Assembly: GCA_027486845.1 (NCBI GenBank)
Contig: JAIXOL010000042.1
Span: forward strand, 1 to 64,000
Direction: 5' to 3'
DNA: 64,000 nt
Origin: Cytophagaceae bacterium
GTDB lineage: Bacteria; Bacteroidota; Bacteroidia; Cytophagales; Spirosomataceae
Shown: positions 8,777 to 18,452 of the stretch, in pieces
Numbering within the stretch: position 1 is the first letter of the stretch
Layout: every line of letters begins with the position of its first letter
The notes under the pieces: model-generated
What the model saw: the letters and a program-made list of their open reading frames with translations, nothing else
Database searches by the model: none
What the model was told of the DNA's origin: nothing
Position numbers and translations under genes: made by a program

Positions 8777-10039
8777 ATGTCAGCTCCACTCGCCGAAAGA
8801 TTACGCCCCAAGAAATTAGATGAATATATCGGGCAAGAACATATTTTAGGCAAAAACAAGCCTCTTCGTACCGCGATTGAAGCCAATCTTGTGCCTTCGA
8901 TGATTTTGTGGGGGCCACCTGGCACTGGCAAAACTACGCTCGCTTTGCTCATTGCCGAAGCTACCAAACGCCAGTTTCAGCAACTCAATGCCGTGAGTTC
9001 GGGTATAAAAGAATTGCGTGAAGTTATCAGCAAGGCTTCGGGTCTCTTCCCTCCTATTGTATTTATCGACGAAATTCATCGTTATAATAAATCTCAACAA
9101 GATTCATTGCTGACGGCCGTAGAAAAAGGTCATATCACCCTCATTGGAGCAACGACCGAAAATCCATCTTTTGAACTAAATAGTGCAGTACTTTCTCGGT
9201 GTCAGGTTTATATTCTAGAGGCTTTCGGTGAAAAAGAACTAAAAGAATTGACCGATAGGGCTTTGCGAGAAGATATAATTTTGAGAGAAAAAAACATCAA
9301 ATTAGAGTCGTATGAGGCACTTATGCGGGTTTCGGGAGGTGATGGACGGAAATTGCTAAATCTTTTGGAATTAATCACATTTTCATATCCACCTAATACT
9401 GAAATTATTATAAATGATGATTTGGTTGAAGAAGTTGCTCAACGCAATATTGCTCGTTACGACAAATCTGGAGAACAGCATTATGATATTATTTCGGCAT
9501 TTATCAAATCATTGCGTGGCTCTGACCCTAACGCCGCACTTTATTGGATGGCTCGCATGATAGTTGCAGGCGAAGACCCCGAATTTATTGCTCGAAGAAT
9601 GTTGATTTTGGCCTCGGAAGATATTGGCAATGCTAATCCAACGGCCGTAATTATGGCCAATAATTGTATGCAGGCCGTGAAAGTAATTGGCTATCCAGAA
9701 TGCCGAATTATCCTTTCGCAAACGGCTATTTATTTGGCTACTTCTCCCAAATCAAATGCGTCTTATTTGGCGATTGATGCGGCCATCGCCTTGGCCGAAA
9801 AAACTTCTCATTTGTCAGTTCCGTTGGCTCTCCGAAATGCTCCAACAAAGTTGATGAAACAGATTGGTTATGGCAAAAACTACCAGTATTCACACAATTC
9901 CGAAGGAAATTTTGCAAAACAGAACTTTTTGCCCGATGAACTAAAAGGCACAAAACTATACGAACCAAGCAATAATGCCCGTGAAAATGAAATCAGAAAG
10001 CAACTGCAAACTTGGTGGGCTGAGTGGTATAGGTATTAG
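8777..10039 (+). CDS. rarA: Replication-associated recombination protein A (AAA+ ATPase)
   Basis: 420 residues, the usual RarA/MgsA/WRNIP1 size. It acts at stalled replication forks and is related to the clamp-loader ATPases. Visible motifs are Walker A GPPGTGKT (46-53), Walker B VFIDEIHRYN (95-104), sensor-1 GATTENPSFE (124-133) and the SRC arginine-finger region (140-142). The C-terminal family-specific segments are also present (SEDIGNANPTAVIMANNCMQ, then SHLSVPLALRNAPTKLMKQI). The ATG at 8777 begins the conserved MSAPLAERLRPKKLDEYIGQ. It is transcribed alone. Confidence 0.95.
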   Translation: MSAPLAERLRPKKLDEYIGQEHILGKNKPLRTAIEANLVPSMILWGPPGTGKTTLALLIAEATKRQFQQLNAVSSGIKELREVISKASGLFPPIVFIDEIHRYNKSQQDSLLTAVEKGHITLIGATTENPSFELNSAVLSRCQVYILEAFGEKELKELTDRALREDIILREKNIKLESYEALMRVSGGDGRKLLNLLELITFSYPPNTEIIINDDLVEEVAQRNIARYDKSGEQHYDIISAFIKSLRGSDPNAALYWMARMIVAGEDPEFIARRMLILASEDIGNANPTAVIMANNCMQAVKVIGYPECRIILSQTAIYLATSPKSNASYLAIDAAIALAEKTSHLSVPLALRNAPTKLMKQIGYGKNYQYSHNSEGNFAKQNFLPDELKGTKLYEPSNNARENEIRKQLQTWWAEWYRY

Positions 10040-10139
10040 GTAGTCATCGGTCAATAGTCGGCAAGTCCGCTTATGATAATAATTTTATGGACAGATATTT
10101 AGCGGTTTGCAAATTTGTCGATTAATATTATCCTATTTC

Positions 10140-11189
10140 TTAATTAAAAACTGAACTTTTTCTTACTACCATTTCTGTAGAAATCTTAATAGTTTGAAAT
10201 TGCTCAATATTTTGAGACTTTCTTTCTATCGAATCTAATAATAATTCGGCTGCAGTTTGACCTATTTCAAAGGCAGGTTGAACAATCGTACTTAAAGATG
10301 GTGCTAATAAGTGAGCGACTTTTAGATTCGTAAAGCCAATGAAAGAAAGTTGCTCAGGAATCAAAATGCCTTGCTCTTTAATAGCAGAAAAACAGTCTAA
10401 AGCTAATCTATCACTTGTAGTAAAAATAGCATCGGGCTTTTGATTTTCAATTAAATCTTCGACTAGTTTTTTAACTTCCTCTGAACCAAAACCGCAATAT
10501 TTCACCAATGATTCATCATAGAAAATACTATATTTTTCGAGTGCAGCTTTATAGCCTGCCAAACGCTCTTTAGTTATTGATAGCAATGAAGGGCTTGTGA
10601 TATGAGCAATCCGTCGGCGACCCGATACAATCAAATGCTCGGTTGCTTTAAATGCCCCATCAAAATTATCAGCAACCACTTTATGGGCTTCAATTTTATC
10701 AGAAACTCTATCAAATAATACTAAAGGAAGCTTTTTTTGTTGAATTTCTTGAAGGTGTATGACATCGTTTGTTTGGCCAGAAAGAGAAATCAGTAATCCA
10801 TCAACTTTTCGAGCAATGATATGCTGAATGTTTGTTACTTCACGCTGATACGACTCATGACTTTGAAAAATAACTACGTGATAGCCTCGTTTATTGGCCA
10901 CATCTTCGATACCATTGATGGCTTGCGAGAAAAAATGATTGGCAATTTCGGGCACAATTACACCAATAGCTCGACTCTTGTTTTCTTTCAAACTAAGTGC
11001 AATCGGATTAGGCGAATAATTAACTTTTTCGGCATATTCCATCACCAATCGCTTCGTTTCGGTGTTGATTTCATAACTGCCTCGCAAAGCCCTCGATACA
11101 GTCGAAGTAGAAAGGTTTAATGCTTTTGCAATATCTTTTATCGTAACTGTTTCCAATCTCCTTATCTTATTAAAGTACAATTTCACCAT
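10140..11189 (-). CDS. LacI family transcriptional regulator, probable pectin-locus regulator
   Basis: 349 residues. The N-terminal HTH (VTIKDIAKALNLSTSTVSRA, residues 15-34) and hinge (YSPNPIALSLKENKSRAIGV) are followed by a periplasmic-binding-protein-like effector domain with the usual VDGLLISLS and PDAIFTTSDRLALDCF segments. The start used is the ATG at 11189, preceded by a GGAAGAGGAG ribosome-binding stretch; a TTG at 11156 just before ETVTIKD is possible but badly spaced from its AAGGAG. The gene is divergent from kduD, with a candidate operator in the gap, so it most likely represses the pectin locus until a KDG-type or uronate intermediate binds. That role is inferred from position. 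Confidence 0.85.
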   Translation of the reverse strand: MVKLYFNKIRRLETVTIKDIAKALNLSTSTVSRALRGSYEINTETKRLVMEYAEKVNYSPNPIALSLKENKSRAIGVIVPEIANHFFSQAINGIEDVANKRGYHVVIFQSHESYQREVTNIQHIIARKVDGLLISLSGQTNDVIHLQEIQQKKLPLVLFDRVSDKIEAHKVVADNFDGAFKATEHLIVSGRRRIAHITSPSLLSITKERLAGYKAALEKYSIFYDESLVKYCGFGSEEVKKLVEDLIENQKPDAIFTTSDRLALDCFSAIKEQGILIPEQLSFIGFTNLKVAHLLAPSLSTIVQPAFEIGQTAAELLLDSIERKSQNIEQFQTIKISTEMVVRKSSVFN

Positions 11190-11282
11190 CTCCTCTTCCT
11201 ACACAATATACACATAAAAATAAGCGATTTAAACCAAATATCAAAGTATAATTGATTCAGAATAATTCAAAACTGGATTTTG

Positions 11283-11304
11283 GCAACGTTCCCGATAACG
11301 ATTG
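11283..11304. promoter_or_regulatory. Candidate LacI-type operator between the regulator and kduD
   Basis: CAACGTTCCCGATAACGATT, at about 11284-11303, contains CGTT and AACG arranged symmetrically around a six-base centre, with partial outer symmetry (GCAA/TTGC). It is the only G/C-rich dyad in an otherwise AT-rich 265-base divergent gap, which is where a LacI-family protein would bind. Confidence 0.5.
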
Positions 11305-11454
11305 CATAAAGATAGTCGGAAAAATACTTGCTCATAAAATATTCTTATTGCATCTTAGAAAAGTCAAATATAAACAACATTAGATACTAAAAAAGACTTT
11401 TCAAGGAATTTTACATATTTTAGTCATTAATACACAAAAAAATAAAAACGATAA

Positions 11455-12210
11455 ATGTTTAGCTTAAAAGGAAAAATCGCACTCGTAACGGGCTGCAGTA
11501 AAGGCATTGGAAAAGCTATAGCTATCGGTTTGGCCGAAGCAGGTGCCGACATCATTGGGGTTTCGGCAAGTATCGAGCTAAATGGTAGTGAAGTAGAGAA
11601 AGAAGTAATAGCACTTGGTCGAACCTTCAAAGCCTATCAAGCTGATTTCAGCGACCGTGATAGCCTCAAGATATTTATTGAAAAAGTGAAAAATGATTTT
11701 CCTATAATTGACATTCTGATTAATAACGCCGGCACAATCATGCGTATGCCAGCCGCCGAGCATCCTGACGAGTATTGGGATAGAGTAATGGCCATTAATA
11801 TTGATTCACAGTTTATTTTGGCTCGTGAAATCGGGCGTGATATGATTGCCCGTGGTTCAGGAAAAATCATTTTCACTGCATCATTACTAACTTTTCAAGG
11901 TGGAATCAACGTACCAAGCTACGCAGCCAGTAAAGGAGCAATAGGTAGTTTAGTAAAAGCATTGGCCAACGAATGGGCAGGAAAAGGCGTAAACGTCAAT
12001 GCAATTGCTCCAGGCTACATTGCCACTGACAATACAGAAGCACTCAGAAACGACCCCGAACGCAGTTCTTCCATTTTGGCTAGAATTCCAGCAGGCCGTT
12101 GGGGTGAAACACAAGATTTCAAAGGCCCAGCAGTATTTTTGGCCTCATCAGCATCAGATTATGTACATGGAACAATCTTGACCGTTGATGGCGGTTGGAT
12201 GGGGAGATAA
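11455..12210 (+). CDS. kduD: 2-dehydro-3-deoxy-D-gluconate 5-dehydrogenase
   Basis: 251-residue short-chain dehydrogenase/reductase. It interconverts 2,5-diketo-3-deoxygluconate and 2-keto-3-deoxygluconate using NAD(H), in the cytoplasm. Seen: nucleotide-binding TGCSKGIGKAIA (12-23), NNAG (90-93), and the catalytic Tyr156 and Lys160 in SYAASKG. The length and the C-terminal LTVDGGWMGR are typical of KduD. The assignment over other SDR enzymes rests on the adjacent kduI, with which it forms the classical unsaturated-uronate pathway, and on the pectinolytic genes that follow. It is the first gene of the rightward pectin operon. Confidence 0.92.
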   Translation: MFSLKGKIALVTGCSKGIGKAIAIGLAEAGADIIGVSASIELNGSEVEKEVIALGRTFKAYQADFSDRDSLKIFIEKVKNDFPIIDILINNAGTIMRMPAAEHPDEYWDRVMAINIDSQFILAREIGRDMIARGSGKIIFTASLLTFQGGINVPSYAASKGAIGSLVKALANEWAGKGVNVNAIAPGYIATDNTEALRNDPERSSSILARIPAGRWGETQDFKGPAVFLASSASDYVHGTILTVDGGWMGR

Positions 12211-12320
12211 AGCCCAGTGGCGTCGAACTTCCCTAGTCCTTAAAAGTGTGCTAAATGCCACTTAACAATAATATTAAATAGTTTATCAATAAAAAGTCCC
12301 ACTTTAGGGCTTAGAAGTTT

Positions 12321-13151
12321 ATGCAAACAAGATACGAAAGTAGTCCAAAAGAAACAGCAGGAATGAATACTGCCGAATTACGTAATAATTTTTTGATGGA
12401 AACATTGTTTTCCTCTAATCAAATCCATCTAACTTATTCTCACTACGACCGCATGATTTTGGGCGGAATAATGCCAACAACTGAAACCTTAACACTTGGT
12501 ACTTACGAAGATTTAAAGTCAGAATATTTTCTTGAAAGAAGAGAACTGGGTATCATCAATGTAGCAGGCGATGGAAAAATAACAGTTGATGGTCAAGAAT
12601 ATCTTGTAAAGAAATTAGATTGTTTGTACATAGGTCGTGGTGCAAAAAATATAACATTTAGTAGCATCAATGCCGAAAACTCGGCTAAATTCTTTATTCT
12701 TTCTTGCCCAGCTCATAAAGAATATCCAACTCAGTTAATGACAAAAGAGGCTTCTACACCTGCCCAAATGGGAGCAGTAGAAACGGCCAATCAGCGTACA
12801 ATATATAAATACATTCATCTTGATGGAATCAAAAGCTGTCAATTGGTGATGGGGCTTACTGTTTTACAAAACGGAAGTGTTTGGAATACGATGCCGTCGC
12901 ATACACATGACCGCCGGATGGAAGTTTACTGCTACTTCGATGTACAAGAAGGACAAGGCGTGCTGCACTTAATGGGCCAACCACAAGAAACTCGTCATTT
13001 ATGGGTGAGCAATCATCAAGCTATTATTTCTCCTCCGTGGTCGATTCACTCAGGATGCGGCACTACCAACTATTCGTTCATCTGGGGTATGGCTGGCGAA
13101 AATCAGTCATTTGCTGATATGGATTTTGTAGCGATTAATGAATTAAGATAA
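12321..13151 (+). CDS. kduI: 5-dehydro-4-deoxy-D-glucuronate isomerase
   Basis: 276 residues, full family length. This cupin-fold zinc enzyme converts 5-keto-4-deoxyuronate, released by pectin lyases, into 2,5-diketo-3-deoxygluconate, the substrate for KduD. The metal ligands expected for the family are visible as H194 and H196 (MPSHTHDRRM), E201 (MEVYCYF) and H243 (PWSIHSGCG). The opening MQTRYESSPKETAGMNTAEL is diagnostic. It lies 110 bases after kduD. The 149-base gap to susC carries an imperfect 10-bp dyad (13193-13229) that may be an attenuator or processing site. Confidence 0.95.
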   Translation: MQTRYESSPKETAGMNTAELRNNFLMETLFSSNQIHLTYSHYDRMILGGIMPTTETLTLGTYEDLKSEYFLERRELGIINVAGDGKITVDGQEYLVKKLDCLYIGRGAKNITFSSINAENSAKFFILSCPAHKEYPTQLMTKEASTPAQMGAVETANQRTIYKYIHLDGIKSCQLVMGLTVLQNGSVWNTMPSHTHDRRMEVYCYFDVQEGQGVLHLMGQPQETRHLWVSNHQAIISPPWSIHSGCGTTNYSFIWGMAGENQSFADMDFVAINELR

Positions 13152-13300
13152 GTTATATTTTATTTAACATACAATTACTTATTATTGATTTTGATAGGTT
13201 TTAGGCGAAGATTTCAAGCAAAATCTATCTTTAGGTCAATCGTTGAGATTTTATTTCTTTATTTTTTAAAATCACCTTAAAAACCTTTTGTTACTTTACA

Positions 13301-16300
13301 ATGAAAAAAATATTTATTCTACTGCTCTTAATGACCGTACAGGTGGTTATGGCACAAGCCCAAAAAATTTCGGGTAAGGTGACTGACTCCAAAACAGGTG
13401 AAGGTTTGCCGAGCGTTTCAGTTATGCTCAAAGGTACTAAAACAGGTACTACTTCGAACGCAAAAGGAGAATTCACATTGTCAACTGACAAAAAGAATGG
13501 TTCTCTAATTATAACATTAATAGGTTATACGGTTAAAGAAGTTTCGATTGGCAACCAAACCAACATCGAAATCCAACTTGATGAAGATACTCAAACGCTC
13601 AATGAAGTAGAGGTTGTAGCTATCGGCTACGGTGATGGTATTAGCCGTCGTGACCTCACGAGTTCGGTTTCATCGGTTGGTTCAAAACAACTTAAAGATA
13701 TTCCGATTACGAATGCGGCTGAGGCTCTTACGGGGCGTTTAGCAGGTGTGCGTGTAACTACCTCCGAAGGTGCTCCGGGTGCTGACATTCAGATTCGTGT
13801 ACGTGGTGGTGGTTCAATCACACAAGATAACTCTCCAATATATGTAGTTGATGGTATTCAAGTTGAAAATGCTCTTTCGTTTATTTCTCCGCAAGATATT
13901 GAAACAATTGACGTACTAAAAGATGCTTCTTCGACTGCTATTTATGGTGCAAGAGGAGCCAATGGTGTTGTGATTATCACAACAAAATCAGGTAAAGGTG
14001 GCAAAACAACTGTCAGTTATAATGGCTCGGTGGGTGTGCGTGAAATTTTCAAAAAACTCAATGTAATGAGTCCGTATGACTTCGTACGTTGGCAATATGA
14101 AAGAGGCCGTGGTGATGCTAATGCCGAAACAAGTTTTGCAAATCAGTATGGTGCTTGGGAAAACATCAATCAATACAAAACCGTAACACCAATCGACTGG
14201 CAAGAAGAAGTATTTGGACGTCAAGCTAAATACCAAAACCACAATTTGATTGTAAACGGCGGAAATGCCAATACAAGTTACAATCTTAGTTTAACTGCCA
14301 ATAAAGAAGATGGCGTATTGCTCGAATCAGGTTTTGACCGTTATTTGGCTACTTTCAAAATGGATCACAAAGCTACCGATAAACTTAAACTTGGCTTCAA
14401 TGTTCGTTATACTGATCAAGTTATTAGTGGTGCGGGAACATCAGGTAGTGGCACAAAATCGACCAACCGATTGCGTCACTCGGTGCAGTATCGTCCGTTA
14501 TTGGTTGGAGTTAATCCAGAAGTAGATGATTTTGATGAAAACCTTTACATTTCGTCAGGAAACTTAGTAAATCCTATCTTAATGACCCAAGCCGAATATC
14601 GTAAGGCTTATACAAAAGCAATCAACCTTAGTGGTTATTTCAGCTATAATGTCTTAAAAAATTTGGTTTTCAAATCGACCGTTGGTATTGATAACAATGA
14701 TGCAAAAACAAATCAGTTTTATAGCAAAATCACTGGAACTGCCCGCAACTTTGCCTCACTTCCAGTTGCTTCGATTTTCCAACAAAATGCAATTACTATC
14801 AACAACTCTAATACACTTCAGTTTACGAAGAAATTCAATAAAGTTCATGATTTCAGTGCATTGGTTGGACAAGAGATTTATCAGTACGTTTCTAAAAGCA
14901 CTACTATTGAAACTCGATACTTCCCTGCAGAGATTGCTGCTGAGCAAGCATTGGCAAACATGGGTCTTGGTTCACCGCCAACAGGTGCTACACAAGCTCG
15001 TCCAACTTCAAATGAAACTCCTCCAAACCGTTTATTCTCGTTATTTGGTCGTGTTACTTATGGATACTCTGATAAATATTTAGCTACGGTTTCGTTGCGT
15101 TCTGACCGTTCGTCAAAATTCAATTATGCCAATGGTGCATTAGTTTTCCCTTCGGGAACTTTGGCTTGGCGTTTTTCTGAAGAAAACTTCTTGAAAGGAA
15201 ATAAGTTTATAACTGATGGAAAGTTAAGAATAGGTTATGGCGTGGCAGGAAATAACCGTATAGGAGATTTGCTTTATCAACAACTCTACGGCGTAACGGG
15301 TGAATATGCTCTCAACCACAACGTTTTGCCAGGATACGCTCCAGTAGCATTATCTAATCCTGATTTGAAATGGGAATCGAATATTTCCCAAAATATTGGT
15401 TTAGATTTGTCGTTCTTAAATAATCGTTTCCAATTGACGCTCGACGCTTACCAAAATAAAGGTCAAGACCTGCTTTTGGCGGTGGCTATCCCTCCTACTT
15501 CGGGATATTCTTCTCAAATCAGAAACTTGGGTTCAACCACCAACAAAGGTGTAGAATTGCAATTAAATGCTTATATCATCAAGAAAAAAGACTTGACTTG
15601 GAATGCTAACTTCAATATCTCAAATAATAAAAATACAGTTACAAGTCTCGGAACAGTTTCACAACTTACTCGTAACTCAGGATGGCAAGGCTCTGACGGT
15701 ACTGATGACTACTTAGTAAAAGTGGGTCAACCAGTAGGCTTGATGTACGGTTTCGTCACTGATGGCTATTACAAAATCGAGGATTTTACTTATAATCCAA
15801 ACTCGACAACTCCAACTGGATTTTATACATTAAAATCAGGTATTGCTGTAAACTCTGTCTACGGAACGCCACAGCCTGGTATGTTGAAATGGAAAGATTT
15901 AGATGGTGATGGACTCGTAACGGCAGACAAAGACCGCACAGTAATTGGCAATGCGAACCCTAAATTTATGGGCGGCTTGAACAACCAAGTTGCTTACAAA
16001 GACTTCGATTTGAGTGTTTTTGTAAACTGGGTTGTAGGAAATGACATCTATAATGCCAATAAAATTGAAATGACTGACGGTGCCTTTCCAAGTTTGAATT
16101 TACTTAAATTTATGGAAAACCGTTGGACAAACATCAATGATAAAGGTGTAGTAATAACCGACCCAATAGAATTAGCAGCTATTAATGCAAATGCTAATAT
16201 TTGGTCGCCTGTGCGTGTACAACGCTATTGGTTACACTCATGGGCAGTAGAAGATGGTTCGTTTTTGAGAATCAACAATATTACTTTAGGATATTCTTTA

Positions 16301-16501
16301 CCTAAAAATATCTTACAAAAACTAAGTTTATCTAGATTTAGAATTTATGGCACGGTCAACAATTTAGCGACATTCACGAAGTATTCGGGCTACGACCCAG
16401 AGGTAAATACTCGTCGCTCTGACCCACTCACACAAGGAGTTGATTTTGCAGGATATCCTCGTGCAAAAACATGGGTAGCAGGTATCAATCTAACTTTCTA
16501 A
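13301..16501 (+). CDS. SusC/RagA-like TonB-dependent receptor of the pectin locus
   Basis: 1066 residues. Signal peptide at 1-20; carboxypeptidase-D-regulatory-like domain at about 22-95 (ISGKVTDSKTGEGLPSVSVM); TonB-box-like EVEVVAIGYG at 102-111. The plug domain ends with the SusC signature (YVVDGIQVENALSFISPQDI, then VLKDASSTAIYGARGANGVV and IITTKSG). A large barrel closes with the C-terminal aromatic LTF. It would form the energised outer-membrane pore that imports oligosaccharides captured by the SusD partner 36 bases downstream. Genomic context makes oligogalacturonides or rhamnogalacturonan fragments the likely cargo, which is an inference. Confidence 0.93.
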   Translation: MKKIFILLLLMTVQVVMAQAQKISGKVTDSKTGEGLPSVSVMLKGTKTGTTSNAKGEFTLSTDKKNGSLIITLIGYTVKEVSIGNQTNIEIQLDEDTQTLNEVEVVAIGYGDGISRRDLTSSVSSVGSKQLKDIPITNAAEALTGRLAGVRVTTSEGAPGADIQIRVRGGGSITQDNSPIYVVDGIQVENALSFISPQDIETIDVLKDASSTAIYGARGANGVVIITTKSGKGGKTTVSYNGSVGVREIFKKLNVMSPYDFVRWQYERGRGDANAETSFANQYGAWENINQYKTVTPIDWQEEVFGRQAKYQNHNLIVNGGNANTSYNLSLTANKEDGVLLESGFDRYLATFKMDHKATDKLKLGFNVRYTDQVISGAGTSGSGTKSTNRLRHSVQYRPLLVGVNPEVDDFDENLYISSGNLVNPILMTQAEYRKAYTKAINLSGYFSYNVLKNLVFKSTVGIDNNDAKTNQFYSKITGTARNFASLPVASIFQQNAITINNSNTLQFTKKFNKVHDFSALVGQEIYQYVSKSTTIETRYFPAEIAAEQALANMGLGSPPTGATQARPTSNETPPNRLFSLFGRVTYGYSDKYLATVSLRSDRSSKFNYANGALVFPSGTLAWRFSEENFLKGNKFITDGKLRIGYGVAGNNRIGDLLYQQLYGVTGEYALNHNVLPGYAPVALSNPDLKWESNISQNIGLDLSFLNNRFQLTLDAYQNKGQDLLLAVAIPPTSGYSSQIRNLGSTTNKGVELQLNAYIIKKKDLTWNANFNISNNKNTVTSLGTVSQLTRNSGWQGSDGTDDYLVKVGQPVGLMYGFVTDGYYKIEDFTYNPNSTTPTGFYTLKSGIAVNSVYGTPQPGMLKWKDLDGDGLVTADKDRTVIGNANPKFMGGLNNQVAYKDFDLSVFVNWVVGNDIYNANKIEMTDGAFPSLNLLKFMENRWTNINDKGVVITDPIELAAINANANIWSPVRVQRYWLHSWAVEDGSFLRINNITLGYSLPKNILQKLSLSRFRIYGTVNNLATFTKYSGYDPEVNTRRSDPLTQGVDFAGYPRAKTWVAGINLTF

Positions 16502-16537
16502 AAGCCTCAAGAAGTATTTCAAAATAGATTTAAGAAA

Positions 16538-18331
16538 ATGAAAAATATATTCAAAAAACTAACCATTCTCATCTTATCGCTTTCGCTGACCGGCGTGGCA
16601 ATAAGCGGCTGTAAAGACTTCTTGGAAGTACAGCCAAAATCTCAGATTAGCATTTCAGATGCCTTCTCAAATTTAGCAAATGCCACTAACTCAGTAATTG
16701 GTGTTTATGACGAACTCATGGGCGATAATGGCTACGGAATCCGTATTAACATGTATTATCCTTATGATTCTGACGAAATAATTGTTTCAGGAAACATCGA
16801 TAATGGTCGTCGTGGAATTGGTCGTTATCAATTATTATTGACAAACGCCGAACTTCGTAACCCATTTTTGCAGCTTTATCGTGGTATCGAAAAGGCTAAT
16901 CTTTGTATTGAGCAGATTCCGCTTATGGCTGCTTACACCAATGGAAGTGATGCTGATAAAAAAGAATTGCGTCGTTTGCACGGCGAAGCCTTGACACTCA
17001 GAGCTCAATTTTTATTTGAACTAATCAGAAACTGGGGTGATGTGCCTGCTCCTTTTACGCCCGCTTATAAACAAACGGATTTGTTTATTCCGCAAACAAA
17101 CCGTGACGAAACTTATGCGAAAATAATCGAAGACCTAAAAGTAGCCACTGACCTCGTACCTTGGAGAACCGAAGCGGGTGCAAGAAATGAACGAATCACA
17201 AAAGGTGCAGTAAAGGCTTTGCGTGCAAAACTAGCCATGTTTAGAGGTGGTTATGCTCTCAGAAATAGTGGAAAAATGGAGCGTAACGCCGATTATTTAA
17301 CATTTATAAAAATAGCTCGTGACGAATGTGCAGATTTATTGGCCAAAAGAGGCGAACACACACTCAACCCAAGTTATGAAGATATTTGGCGAAAACTAAC
17401 TTCATTTGTTTATGACCCGCAGGGCGAAATTATTTTTGAAGTAGGTGCTGGTGGCTCTAATTCAAACTCTGATAGCCGTATGGGCAACTATAATGGTCCA
17501 TCGGTAAATGCTGCTTCTCGCTTCGGAACTGGTGGTGGTGGTTTATTAGCATTGCCAAACTATTTTTATGCTTTTGACTCAACCGATACTCGCCGTGATG
17601 TAACAGTTACAAACTATGCGATTGCAGCTACTAACATCAAATCGCCAAGAAGATTAGGTGAATTAACTGATGGAAAATTCAGAAAAGATTGGCGTGTGCC
17701 TTTGTTGCCAGGAACGGCTCTCAACCCAGGTTACAATTGGCCAATGATTCGTTTTTCGGATGTTTTATTAATGTTTGCTGAGGCTGAAAATGAAATTAAT
17801 GGTAGCCCATCAGCAGCGGCAATTTTAGCTTTTGAAGAGGTTCGTAAAAGAGCATTTACCAATAAAAGCAACCCTGCAATTGGTAAAACACCGACAACAA
17901 AAGATGCTTTCTTTAATGCAATCGTAAATGAGCGTTTCTTAGAATTTGGTAGCGAAGGAATCCGTAAGTTTGACTTAATTCGTTGGAATCTTTTGGCAAC
18001 TAAAATTGCAGAAACTCGTGTAAAAATCGCAGATATGAAGGCAAGAAAAGGAGCTTTTGCAAATGTTCCACAATATCTTTTCTGGAGAAATAATGGGGAA
18101 GAAATACAATTCTTAAATTCATTCTATAAAGCCAATACCACAACAACCGCACCAACAGGCTGGACAAGACTTGATTGGGCTCAACATCTAACAGGAAATT
18201 TGATTGATGGTGTGGCACTCGACCAAGGTATTGCAAGATTCTTTGTAACAGGTAAAAGTGAACTTTTCCCTTATGATCAAGCAACGGTTGATGCTTATCA
18301 AGGAAAATTGAAGCAAAACGCTGGGTATTGA
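16538..18331 (+). CDS. SusD/RagB-like surface glycan-binding lipoprotein
   Basis: 597 residues. A lipoprotein signal ends in AISGC with Cys25 as the lipidation site, followed by the SusD-typical KDFLEVQPKSQIS. TPR-like helices follow (LHGEALTLRAQFLFELIRNW), as does the C-terminal half with RFSDVLLMFAEAENEING and NERFLEFGSEGIRKFDLIRW, both hallmarks of the family. It caps the SusC pore and binds glycan at the cell surface. It directly follows susC with 36 bases between them. A strong stem-loop after it probably sets the level of the enzyme genes behind it. Confidence 0.93.
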   Translation: MKNIFKKLTILILSLSLTGVAISGCKDFLEVQPKSQISISDAFSNLANATNSVIGVYDELMGDNGYGIRINMYYPYDSDEIIVSGNIDNGRRGIGRYQLLLTNAELRNPFLQLYRGIEKANLCIEQIPLMAAYTNGSDADKKELRRLHGEALTLRAQFLFELIRNWGDVPAPFTPAYKQTDLFIPQTNRDETYAKIIEDLKVATDLVPWRTEAGARNERITKGAVKALRAKLAMFRGGYALRNSGKMERNADYLTFIKIARDECADLLAKRGEHTLNPSYEDIWRKLTSFVYDPQGEIIFEVGAGGSNSNSDSRMGNYNGPSVNAASRFGTGGGGLLALPNYFYAFDSTDTRRDVTVTNYAIAATNIKSPRRLGELTDGKFRKDWRVPLLPGTALNPGYNWPMIRFSDVLLMFAEAENEINGSPSAAAILAFEEVRKRAFTNKSNPAIGKTPTTKDAFFNAIVNERFLEFGSEGIRKFDLIRWNLLATKIAETRVKIADMKARKGAFANVPQYLFWRNNGEEIQFLNSFYKANTTTTAPTGWTRLDWAQHLTGNLIDGVALDQGIARFFVTGKSELFPYDQATVDAYQGKLKQNAGY

Positions 18332-18370
18332 TTTTAATGTAAAATGAAGACGGAGTCCCCCCAGCGATTT

Positions 18371-18408
18371 AGAATTAAGAATGAGGAAACTTATTCTTAA
18401 TTCTTTTT
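18371..18408 (+). terminator. Stem-loop with T-run between susD and the pectate lyase gene
   Basis: AGAATTAAGAAT (18371-18382) pairs perfectly with ATTCTTAATTCT (18393-18404) and is followed by a run of T. It fits an intrinsic terminator or attenuator that lets susC/susD be expressed above the downstream enzyme genes. Confidence 0.65.
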
Positions 18409-18452
18409 CATTCAATCAGAAAAATACCTAATTTATTTGGTTTACTCAAAAA

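Noticed and set aside
11190-11454. Separate AraC or sigma-factor control site for the pectin locus
   Set aside because: No such motif is visible; the LacI regulator and its dyad are enough to explain the arrangement.
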